A stretch of DNA of 41,237 nucleotides, taken from Acidimicrobium ferrooxidans DSM 10331 (GTDB lineage: Bacteria > Actinomycetota > Acidimicrobiia > Acidimicrobiales > Ilumatobacteraceae). Under the pieces are notes generated by a model, which had not been told where the DNA came from, did not search any database, and saw nothing but the letters and a program-made list of their open reading frames with translations. The position numbers were made by a program, and so were the translations under genes. Location: the NCBI GenBank assembly GCA_945865395.1, contig CAMBDT010000002.1:1-41237 (forward strand), written 5' to 3'. Shown here piece after piece: positions 17,689-25,265 of this stretch (within the stretch, counting starts at the first letter, position 1; each line of letters starts with the position of its first letter).

Positions 17689-18966
17689 GTGGAGATTTCA
17701 CGACCTGCAACCGTTAAAACGATTCTGCATGTCGATATGGACATGTTTTATGTCGCCGTTGAACTGCGTCGAAATCCGCAATTGCGCGGTCTGCCGGTAG
17801 TCGTTGGTGGCGACGGGTCGCGCGGTGTAGTGGCGGCTGCTTCATATGAGGCTCGTAGGTTCGGAGTGTTCTCGGCAATGTCCTCGGCTCAGGCCAAAAG
17901 ACTTTGTCCGCAAGCAATTTTTCTGCCTGGCGATCACGATCTTTACTCGCAAGTAAGTGCCGAAGTGTTCGAAGTGTTTCATACGATCACGCCGCTAGTC
18001 GAAGGGCTATCTCTGGACGAAGCATTTCTTGATGTCACTGGTGCGCGTCGCCTGTTGGGTGAAGGCACAAAAATAGCCGAAGAGATTCGAGTTCGAGTTA
18101 AGCAGGCGACTCAATTGACATGCAGTGTCGGGGTCGCACCGAATAAGTTTCTGGCGAAACTTGCGTCTGTCTTTGCAAAACCGCGGGCGAATCGCGATGG
18201 GATTGAACCAGGGCACGGTGTTTATGAAGTGCAGTTTGGTCGTGAACTTGAATTTCTTCACCCACTGGCAGTCGAGTCGCTGTGGGGGGTTGGCCCTGTG
18301 ACGCTCGAAAAGCTTGCGGCGCTGTCAATCAAGACGGTAGGTGATGTCGCCAAGTTTGATCGCAAGATCTTGCTCACAGTACTTGGCAATTCTCTTGGTG
18401 AACACTTGTTCGAACTTTCACAAGGCATCGACGACAGATCGGTCGAGCCAGATCGTGATGCAAAATCAATTGGCCACGAAGAGACTTTTTCAACAGACAT
18501 CAAAGATCTTGCTGTTGCTCAGGTGCAATTGTTGCGACTTGCTGACGCCGTTTCGGCGCGATGCCGAAATGCAGGTGTCGGCGCAAGGACGATTTCGTTG
18601 AAGATCAAGTTTGCAGATTTTCAAGTCATAACTCGCGCGGCAAGTGTCGAGTTTCCGGTTGTGACTACGCAGGCGATGATGCGTCTTGTCGAGCCATTAT
18701 TGCGAGAAATCGACATCTCTGGAGGTGTTCGACTTCTGGGCATTAGCGCGCGAAATCTGGTCGAGCCCGAGATGCAACTAAGTCTGTTTGATAATGCGTC
18801 CGAGAAATCAACAGCAAATGAACTTGACGCTGCATGGAGTTCGACGACATCGGCGATTGATGGCATCCGTGACAAATTTGGCGACGCGGCGATCAAACCG
18901 GCAAGTGCATTAAGTCATAAGCGCAAACCGGGCTCGTCTAAATGGGGGCCAAGCGACCCCAACTAG
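17689..18966 (+). CDS. dinB: DNA polymerase IV (Y family)
   Basis: ILHVDMDMFYVAVELRRNPQLRGLPVVVGGDGSRGVVAAASYEARRFGVFSAM, SLDEAFLDVTGA, CSVGVAPNKFLAKLAS. Confidence 0.95.
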   Translation: MEISRPATVKTILHVDMDMFYVAVELRRNPQLRGLPVVVGGDGSRGVVAAASYEARRFGVFSAMSSAQAKRLCPQAIFLPGDHDLYSQVSAEVFEVFHTITPLVEGLSLDEAFLDVTGARRLLGEGTKIAEEIRVRVKQATQLTCSVGVAPNKFLAKLASVFAKPRANRDGIEPGHGVYEVQFGRELEFLHPLAVESLWGVGPVTLEKLAALSIKTVGDVAKFDRKILLTVLGNSLGEHLFELSQGIDDRSVEPDRDAKSIGHEETFSTDIKDLAVAQVQLLRLADAVSARCRNAGVGARTISLKIKFADFQVITRAASVEFPVVTTQAMMRLVEPLLREIDISGGVRLLGISARNLVEPEMQLSLFDNASEKSTANELDAAWSSTTSAIDGIRDKFGDAAIKPASALSHKRKPGSSKWGPSDPN

Positions 18967-18984
18967 CAAGAAATTTCTCTTGCG

Positions 18985-19039
18985 AAGTGCCTACACTCGT
19001 GAGAAGATATAGCACGCAATACTCTCATCGGAGGCACTT
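18985..19039 (+). promoter_or_regulatory. Possible SD-sequestering stem upstream of the DUF3040 gene
   Basis: AAGTGCCT (18985-18992) is perfectly complementary to AGGCACTT (19032-19039), which contains part of the SD (CGGAGG) and the first base of the TTG start; inner TGAGA/TCTCA pairing. Confidence 0.35.
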
Positions 19040-19392
19040 TGCCATTATCAGATAACGAACAACAGATTCTTCGCCAGATTGAGCAAGATCTCAAAACTGA
19101 CGAGAAATTCGCACAGGCCGTTTCTTCAAAAGGTCTGTATCGTCATTCGGCGCGCACAGCATGGTGGGCAGGTGTCGGCATCGTTGCCTCTCTTGGTTTG
19201 ACAATCGTTGGTCTTCAGTTTCATTTTCTTTTGGCGTTCGCGGGGTTCTTGGCGATGTTGGGTTGTGCACTAATCGTCGAGCGTCAATTGCGGGCAATGT
19301 CGAAGGTCGGTCTTCGAGATGTTGCTGAGTCATTGCGGGCTCAACGCGCCAACGCGCAGCGTATGCGCGAAAAATTCACGCGCGAGCGGTAA
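19039..19392 (+). CDS. DUF3040 family membrane protein
   Basis: MPLSDNEQQILRQIEQDLKTDEKFAQAV...; two TM segments; SD CGGAGG before TTG. Confidence 0.85.
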   Translation: MPLSDNEQQILRQIEQDLKTDEKFAQAVSSKGLYRHSARTAWWAGVGIVASLGLTIVGLQFHFLLAFAGFLAMLGCALIVERQLRAMSKVGLRDVAESLRAQRANAQRMREKFTRER

Positions 19393-19401
19393 AGAGTTCG
19401 C

Positions 19402-20262
19402 GTGAGCAAGCGCGGCTATCTTGCAGTTGACATCGGTGGCACCAAACTTTCTGTCGGAGTCGTTTCGTTAACAGGCGAAGTTTTATCGCACGGTCGAGCG
19501 TTGACACCACAAGTCAATGTCTGGCAAGCACTGCAAGATCTGATTAAATCGCAAGTCGCCGAATCAAGTGTTGACTTAGTGGCTTGTGGTGTTGGGTGTG
19601 GTGGGCCGATTTCGCCGCTCGGCGAACTGGTTTCGACGTTGCACATCCCCGAGTGGCGCGACTTTCCATTGCGTGCAAAGTTGCAACACTTATTACAGAT
19701 GCCCGTATATATAGACGGCGACGCCAAAGCTTTGGTGCAAGGCGAAGTTTGGTGTGGCGCGGTGGTTGGTCAAACAGACGTGATCGGCATGGTTGTTTCA
19801 ACAGGCGTAGGTGGCGGAATCATTTCGCAGGGAAAAGTTCTAGACGGGCGAAGTGGCAACGCCGGACACATCGGTCATGTGATCGTCGTGCCCGACGGCA
19901 GATTGTGTGCCTGTGGTTCGCGCGGTTGTCTCGAGGCACATGCTTCTGGTCGATCGATTGAAGCGATAACCGGCAAACCTTCGGCGCAAGCGAGTGCGCA
20001 AGTCATCGCCGAAACGGGCCGGCTTGTGGCTCGAGCTTTGGTCAGTGTCGGGGCCGCAGTCGATTTGCGCAGTGCGGTTATTGCCGGTTCGGTTGCCTTT
20101 GGCTTTGGCAAACCATTTTTTGACTCAGTGCAAAACGAGTTGGATCGTTCGGCAAAAATCGGCTTTGTTCAGGGTTTCACTGTTTGCCCTGCGGGACTTG
20201 GCCCGCTTTCGCCGCTCGTTGGGGCAGCAGCAGTGGCTCGCAATCTAGGCTGTGAAACATGA
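19402..20262 (+). CDS. ROK-family sugar kinase (second paralogue)
   Basis: LAVDIGGTKLSVGVV, STGVGGGIISQGKVLDGRSGNAGHIGHV, CACGSRGCLEAHASG. Confidence 0.9.
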   Translation: MSKRGYLAVDIGGTKLSVGVVSLTGEVLSHGRALTPQVNVWQALQDLIKSQVAESSVDLVACGVGCGGPISPLGELVSTLHIPEWRDFPLRAKLQHLLQMPVYIDGDAKALVQGEVWCGAVVGQTDVIGMVVSTGVGGGIISQGKVLDGRSGNAGHIGHVIVVPDGRLCACGSRGCLEAHASGRSIEAITGKPSAQASAQVIAETGRLVARALVSVGAAVDLRSAVIAGSVAFGFGKPFFDSVQNELDRSAKIGFVQGFTVCPAGLGPLSPLVGAAAVARNLGCET

Positions 20263-21479
20263 AACCCGTCTATGAACTTCAAGCCGAAGAGTACCGCGAA
20301 AAGGTTCAAGCATTTTTGGCGGAAAAACTTCCATCAAATTGGCAGGGCATCGGCTCAATGGAAGGCAAGGCAGTCGAAGAGTTTGTTGCTCAGTGGCGAA
20401 ACACTTTGGCGACGAGTCCATATCTCGCGCCTGGTTGGCCCGTTGAATACGGCGGTGGTGGTCTTTCAGCGCTCGAACAAGTAATCGTCGCCGAAGAGTT
20501 TGCGCGCGCCGGTGTGCCGACTGGTTCTTTCAACGACACATTCGGCATTCAGATGCTCGGCAACACTTTGTTGATTTGGGGCACCGAAGAACAAAAGCGC
20601 CATTACTTGCCAAGAATTATCTCGGGTCAAGATGTTTGGTGCCAGGGTTACAGCGAGCCAAACGCCGGCTCAGACCTCGGCAATGTTGCTTTGAAGGCAA
20701 CTCTCGACGGTGACCAATTCATTTTGAATGGGCAAAAGATTTGGACATCAGCTGGGCAGTATGCAACTCATATTTTTACTCTCGCGCGCACCAACCCAGA
20801 TGCGCCGAAGCACAAAGGTATTTCGTTCATGTTGGTTGATATGCGTCAACCAGGCATCGAAGTTCGACCGATCAAGATGCTTTCGGGTGAGAGCGAATTC
20901 AACGAAGTGTTTTATACAGATGCGACATGTCCGAAAGACAACATCGTCGGTGGGCTGAACAATGGCTGGGCAGTGGCGATGTCGTTGCTCGGCTACGAAC
21001 GCGGTGAGGCAGCGGCGACACTTTCAATCAAGTATCAAGCCGAAATCGAGCGATTGATCGAATTGGCCCAAGAACGCGGTGTAGCCAACGACCCACGAAT
21101 TCGTCAGCGCCTAAGTGATTGTTATGGCAAAGTTCAAATCATGAAATATCTCGGCTTGCGCACGCTGACAAAATTTGTCGCCGGTCATCATCCCGGGCCG
21201 GACGGTGCAATCTCGAAACTTTATTGGAGCGAGTATCACAAGACGGTCACCGAATTGGCAATGGATATCCTCGGCGCCGACGGTTTGGTGCCCGTGGGTC
21301 GCAAACCGATGACGACTTTTCAGACTGACGAGGCAGGTGCGAAGAACAGCACGATGAGTTGGGCGATGACTTTTTTGAATGCTCGCGCTGGCACGATCTA
21401 CGCAGGCTCTTCGCAAGTGCAGCGCAATATCATTGGCGAGATGGTGCTTGGGCTACCCAAAGAGCCAAAACCTAACTGA
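20259..21479 (+). CDS. Acyl-CoA dehydrogenase
   Basis: YLAPGWPVEYGGGGLSALEQVIVAEEFARAG, WCQGYSEPNAGSDLGNVALKA, GQKIWTSAG, RAGTIYAGSSQVQRNIIGEMVLGLP. Confidence 0.95.
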   Translation: MKPVYELQAEEYREKVQAFLAEKLPSNWQGIGSMEGKAVEEFVAQWRNTLATSPYLAPGWPVEYGGGGLSALEQVIVAEEFARAGVPTGSFNDTFGIQMLGNTLLIWGTEEQKRHYLPRIISGQDVWCQGYSEPNAGSDLGNVALKATLDGDQFILNGQKIWTSAGQYATHIFTLARTNPDAPKHKGISFMLVDMRQPGIEVRPIKMLSGESEFNEVFYTDATCPKDNIVGGLNNGWAVAMSLLGYERGEAAATLSIKYQAEIERLIELAQERGVANDPRIRQRLSDCYGKVQIMKYLGLRTLTKFVAGHHPGPDGAISKLYWSEYHKTVTELAMDILGADGLVPVGRKPMTTFQTDEAGAKNSTMSWAMTFLNARAGTIYAGSSQVQRNIIGEMVLGLPKEPKPN

Positions 21480-21482
21480 CTC

Positions 21483-21740
21483 ATGGCGACACTTTCGACC
21501 ATGAAATCTGGTGCGTCGATTGTCTGCGCAGTTGCAAAGCGCCCGCAACTTTGGACTGTCGCTGCGACTCAACTATTTCGTCTCGCTCCGCGAAGTTGGT
21601 GGCGGCGGTCGCCGTTCTTGCCGATACCGAACAAACATTATTTGAGGTTTCGCACGCAAACTCAATATGGCGGCGATGCACATCAAATTGAAGTCAAAGA
21701 TGTTCTCAGTTACTTAAACTGGCTTCGAGATCTTCGATGA
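21483..21740 (+). CDS. Small conserved-type hypothetical protein
   Basis: 85-aa ORF (RPQLWTVAATQLFRLAPRSWWRRSPFLPIPNKHYLRFRTQTQYGGD...) overlapping the HNH gene start by 4 nt. Confidence 0.65.
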   Translation: MATLSTMKSGASIVCAVAKRPQLWTVAATQLFRLAPRSWWRRSPFLPIPNKHYLRFRTQTQYGGDAHQIEVKDVLSYLNWLRDLR

Positions 21741-22234
21741 GAAGCGCACTTGTCTTGAATGCCACATTTGAACCGCTGTCGATTGTGCCTGCGCGACGAG
21801 CAATTTGTTTGGTGCTGTCAGACAAAGCCGAAATCATCGAAGAAGATGGCACACAGATTAGAGCAGAAACTTTTGTCATGCCCGGGCCTTTAGTTATCAG
21901 GCTGCGCTATGTCGTCAAGGTGCCGTATCACCGACGCACAGCAATGTCGAGACGCGCAATTTTTGCTCGCGATAATCACCGTTGCCAATATTGTGGTGCG
22001 CACGCCGACAGCATCGATCATGTGATGCCGCGTTCTCGTGGCGGCATGCACGTCTGGGAGAACGTCACCGCTGCGTGCCGAGGTTGCAATCTGAAAAAGC
22101 GAGATCGAACCCCGCAAGAAGCAGGCATGGCTCTTGCTAATCAGCCTCATACGCCTCGTGAACTCGCATGGGTGACGGTTTCTGTGGGGCGAGTGCCCGA
22201 AGAGTGGAAGCAATACTTGGCGTTCGCCTCTTAA
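21737..22234 (+). CDS. HNH endonuclease
   Basis: RRAIFARDNHRCQYCGAHADSIDHVMPRSRGGMHVWENVTAACRGCNLKKRDRTP. Confidence 0.93.
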   Translation: MRSALVLNATFEPLSIVPARRAICLVLSDKAEIIEEDGTQIRAETFVMPGPLVIRLRYVVKVPYHRRTAMSRRAIFARDNHRCQYCGAHADSIDHVMPRSRGGMHVWENVTAACRGCNLKKRDRTPQEAGMALANQPHTPRELAWVTVSVGRVPEEWKQYLAFAS

Positions 22235-22240
22235 TCTTGG

Positions 22241-22933
22241 ATGAGTGAATGGCGGTTTAATCATCTGCGAGATTCTGCAGAATCCATTCACGGTCGTGAA
22301 CTGCCGGCAGAGCGCGCAATCTGGCGTGCCTCAATTATCGAGTCGGCTGTCGTATTGGGCTCGAAACAAAACCTAGACATCGTTAATCAAGCCGCTTGCC
22401 AACGAGACGGCATTGCAGCCGTGCGACGACGAAGTGGCGGCGGGGTTGTCGTATTGAATGCCGATGCGCATTTATGGATCGATTTTGTGGTGCCGCGTGA
22501 CGACGAACTTTGGCGAGACGATGTCGGCGAATCAATGTGGTGGGTGGGTGAACTTTGGGCAGATGCTTTGGCAAAATGCGAAATCGCAGACCGCGATCAA
22601 CTGCGTGTGCATCGTGGCGGTCTCGAGCGATCAACGCTCTCTGACTTGATTTGTTTTGGTGGGCTCGGCCCAGGCGAGGTCACTTTGCACGGTCAGAAAC
22701 TCGTCGGCATCTCGCAGCGTCGCACTCGTGAGATGGCCCGTTTTCAATGTGTCGTGCACCAGCGCTGGTCGCCAAATCTTTATCGAGAATATTTGCTGTT
22801 TGACAAAATTGAACAGCACGTAAGTAGCCGATCAATCTCGCTTGACGCCGAGATTTCGAATATTGCCGTCGCCGAGGTGTCTGGTTTGAACCAGATCGCC
22901 GAAGCGATAGTCGAACTCGCTTCGTTTATTTAG
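22241..22933 (+). CDS. Lipoate-protein ligase A family (BPL/LplA-like) protein
   Basis: VRRRSGGGVVVLNADAHLWIDFVVP, GLGPGEVTLHGQKLVGISQRRTREMARFQCVVH. Confidence 0.8.
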   Translation: MSEWRFNHLRDSAESIHGRELPAERAIWRASIIESAVVLGSKQNLDIVNQAACQRDGIAAVRRRSGGGVVVLNADAHLWIDFVVPRDDELWRDDVGESMWWVGELWADALAKCEIADRDQLRVHRGGLERSTLSDLICFGGLGPGEVTLHGQKLVGISQRRTREMARFQCVVHQRWSPNLYREYLLFDKIEQHVSSRSISLDAEISNIAVAEVSGLNQIAEAIVELASFI

Positions 22934-22970
22934 TCGCTGAACCCGGCGTCTAACCCGTTAATCAACAGTG

Positions 22971-22990
22971 ATTTTTGGCTGCCCAAAAAT
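22971..22990. other. AT-rich stem-loop downstream of the LplA-like gene
   Basis: ATTTTTGG-CTGC-CCAAAAAT, 8 bp; no following U-tract. Confidence 0.4.
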
Positions 22991-23001
22991 ATCCAAAAAA
23001 A

Positions 23002-23051
23002 GTGGGGAAAAGTGGTGAAAGGTGTTTGACAGTGGGGGTTAGTGGGGATAT
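23002..23051 (+). promoter_or_regulatory. Five 10-nt-phased GTGG-type repeats: candidate MraZ binding array
   Basis: GTGGGGAAAA GTGGTGAAAG GTGTTTGACA GTGGGGGTTA GTGGGGATAT starting at 23002, 23012, 23022, 23032, 23042; matches the known MraZ TGGGN-N5 direct-repeat architecture (middle copy degenerate). Confidence 0.8.
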
Positions 23052-23054
23052 AGT
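23026..23054 (+). promoter_or_regulatory. Sigma70-type promoter for mraZ (Pmra)
   Basis: TTGACA (23026-23031), 17-nt spacer, TATAGT (23049-23054). Confidence 0.85.
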
Positions 23055-23124
23055 CATTGTTGGGTATTAGGGGGAGCTCTAAAACCCAGTAACTAATGGG
23101 GTTTTGGGACAAGGCGGAGGAACA

Positions 23125-23538
23125 GTGTTTGTAGGTGCGCATGAGCGGCAGTTGGACCCAAAGGGTCGCATCGCCCTGCCCGCCACCTTTCGACCAAAAT
23201 TTGAACCTAAATGTTATTTGGCGCTTGGCCGAGATAAGTGCGTTGATGTCTTAACAACTGAGACTTTCTTGGCAGTCGCCAACGATGTTATGGAAAAAGT
23301 CCGTCGCGGCGAAATGGATCGCAAAGAACAGCGAGCGTTGTCGTCGAACATGGTCGAAGTATCCGTTGATGCACAAGGTCGCATCAATGTGGACGAAAAA
23401 TTGCGTCAATACGCGGGCCTCGAACTGAATTCGCGCGTGATTGTCAGCGGTTCGTTCGATCGGGTTGAAATTTGGGATCCAGAGCGCCACCAGCGCATCA
23501 GCGACTCTGGCACGCAAGAACTAGCCGGCACCGAGTAG
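23125..23538 (+). CDS. mraZ: Division/cell wall cluster transcriptional regulator MraZ
   Basis: VFVGAHERQLDPKGRIALPATFRPKF...YLALGRDKCVDVL..., second SpoVT/AbrB-like half VSVDAQGRINVDEKLRQYAGLE. SD AAGGCGGAGG precedes GTG 23125 (ORF track starts at TTG 23104, upstream of the SD). Confidence 0.95.
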   Translation: MFVGAHERQLDPKGRIALPATFRPKFEPKCYLALGRDKCVDVLTTETFLAVANDVMEKVRRGEMDRKEQRALSSNMVEVSVDAQGRINVDEKLRQYAGLELNSRVIVSGSFDRVEIWDPERHQRISDSGTQELAGTE

Positions 23539-23540
23539 AG

Positions 23541-23717
23541 CGAAAGGGGGCCAAGCAACAAACTTTTCGCAACTGTCACAAGTTGCACGAGTTTCGCTTA
23601 TCAGCAGTCTCCCGGTTAACAAGATGGATAGCCCCCAACTCCGCCCGCTTTCCATCTCGCTATCCGGGGAGAAATCCCGGAGGCACCGTTGGCCGGGGGG
23701 CTGCTGATAAGCGAGGC
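23541..23717 (+). ncRNA. Structured leader RNA between mraZ and rsmH (position of the actinobacterial mraW RNA motif; family identity not confirmed)
   Basis: 26-bp closing stem CGCTTATCAGCAGTCTCCCGGTTAAC (23595-23620) / GTTGGCCGGGGGGCTGCTGATAAGCG (23688-23713, GU allowed); inner hairpin CCGGG-GAGAAAT-CCCGG (23664-23680); upstream hairpin GCAACT-GTCACA-AGTTGC (23569-23586). Confidence 0.75.
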
Positions 23718-23753
23718 CTCAAGTAGTGACGGTTTGCAAGTTGCGCAATATAT

Positions 23754-24728
23754 ATGACAAATCAAAATTCACACGTCAGTTCGCATCTGCCAGTAATGAT
23801 CGATGAAATCGTTGAGTGCTTCGCTTCGGTGCCAGAAGGCGTCGTCGTTGATGCAACATTTGGTCTCGGCGGTCATGCCGTGGCGATACTCAATGCTTAT
23901 CCGAACTTGCAAATCCTCGGACTTGATCAAGACGCCGATGCGATTGCCAATGCCGAAAGACTGATCGCCGAAGACCCAAGTATCCAAGGGCGTCTCACAG
24001 TTCGTCGTGTGAGATTCGATTCGCTCGATGAAGTTCTCGAAGAACTTTCGATTAGTCAGATTTCGGGTGCATTGTTTGACTTGGGTGTTTCTTCGCCGCA
24101 GTTAGATATTGCTGAACGAGGTTTTTCATATCGTCACGAAGGTCCTCTCGACATGCGCATGGATCAGCGCAGTCAACTGAGTGCTGCTGAAGTCGTCAAT
24201 AATTATGACGAGTCAGAACTTTCAAGACTGATTGCCGAAAACGCCGATGAGAAGTTTGCTCGTCGAATTGCCAAGGCAATCGTGGCTGCTCGACCGATTG
24301 CCACAACCACGCAGCTTGCAGAAGTGGTAGTCGCGGCAATTCCCGCGCCGGCACGTCGCACTGGCGGGCATCCAGCCAAGCGAACTTTTCAAGCGATTCG
24401 AATTGAAGTCAACAAAGAACTCGAGATTCTCGAGCGTGCATTGCAGATCGCTATCGACGCGACAAAGACCGCCGGTCGAGTCGCCGTGTTGACATATCAC
24501 TCAGGTGAAAATCGCATTGTCAAGCGCGTGTTCTCTGATTCTGAGCGTGATGCAAACGAATTGACCCATGCATCGCCGTATGTTCATGAATCACAATCGG
24601 GTGTGCGCCGCACTCGTCGCGTTCGAGCACCAAAGTATCCGTCAAGCAAAGAGCAGACGCTTAATCGCCGGGCTAAATCAGCACGACTGCGTGTAATCGA
24701 AAAAACTCTTGTCGGGGTTGGTAACTAA
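23754..24728 (+). CDS. rsmH: 16S rRNA (cytosine(1402)-N(4))-methyltransferase RsmH (MraW)
   Basis: HLPVMIDEIVECFASVPEGVVVDATFGLGGHAVAIL, LFDLGVSSPQLDIAERGFSYRHEGPLDMRMD, KRTFQAIRIEVNKEL, VLTYHSGENRIVKRVF. Confidence 0.97.
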   Translation: MTNQNSHVSSHLPVMIDEIVECFASVPEGVVVDATFGLGGHAVAILNAYPNLQILGLDQDADAIANAERLIAEDPSIQGRLTVRRVRFDSLDEVLEELSISQISGALFDLGVSSPQLDIAERGFSYRHEGPLDMRMDQRSQLSAAEVVNNYDESELSRLIAENADEKFARRIAKAIVAARPIATTTQLAEVVVAAIPAPARRTGGHPAKRTFQAIRIEVNKELEILERALQIAIDATKTAGRVAVLTYHSGENRIVKRVFSDSERDANELTHASPYVHESQSGVRRTRRVRAPKYPSSKEQTLNRRAKSARLRVIEKTLVGVGN

Positions 24729-25265
24729 ATGGCAACTGCAGTGGCAACACGACCAGCCCCAGTTCGACTTCGTCGACCAGCTGGTTCGGTAGTTCGACCA
24801 GTTCGCAATTCTCAGGGTCGTGCGCACACGAATTCGCAAGAGCAATTTGAACCAGGTGAACGCCCAGATCTGCGAGTTGTCGAAACCGTTCAAGTTAGAA
24901 AGTTCTCGATCGTGACGACTGCGCTCATTGGCATCGCCACAGTGTTGACTTTGATCGTTGTCTTTCAAACTGTCATTGCCGAACAACAATTGCGTCTAGA
25001 CAAAGTCACCACAGATGTTCGACTTGCTCGTTTTCACTATGACGAACTTCGCCAGCAACGCGCCGAACTTCGGGCGCCCGATTATTTGCGCGAGCAGGCG
25101 ATGATGCTCGGAATGTCGCAGGGACTATCGGCACAATTTGAAGAGATTCCCGCTGATGTAGTGGCGAGTGTTATTGCTGCCACCGGCGGTATGGATAAAG
25201 AGATTTTGAATCCACCGATGCTCGAAGATTTGGTTTCAAAAACAATAAAGAGCGTGATGCCATGA
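24729..25265 (+). CDS. ftsL: FtsL-like septum formation initiator protein
   Basis: Single TM (FSIVTTALIGIATVLTLIVVFQTVI) followed by a coiled-coil-like segment; position between rsmH and ftsI. Confidence 0.8.
   Translation: MATAVATRPAPVRLRRPAGSVVRPVRNSQGRAHTNSQEQFEPGERPDLRVVETVQVRKFSIVTTALIGIATVLTLIVVFQTVIAEQQLRLDKVTTDVRLARFHYDELRQQRAELRAPDYLREQAMMLGMSQGLSAQFEEIPADVVASVIAATGGMDKEILNPPMLEDLVSKTIKSVMP

Noticed and set aside
22971-22990. Intrinsic terminator after the LplA-like gene
   Set aside because: Stem ATTTTTGG/CCAAAAAT is weak and no U-tract follows on either strand; recorded only as a stem-loop.
23541-23753. RNase P RNA (rnpB) as identity of the structured mraZ-rsmH region
   Set aside because: Only ~210 nt, and I do not see the GAGGAAAGTCCGGGC-type P4 signature or the size of a bacterial RNase P RNA.
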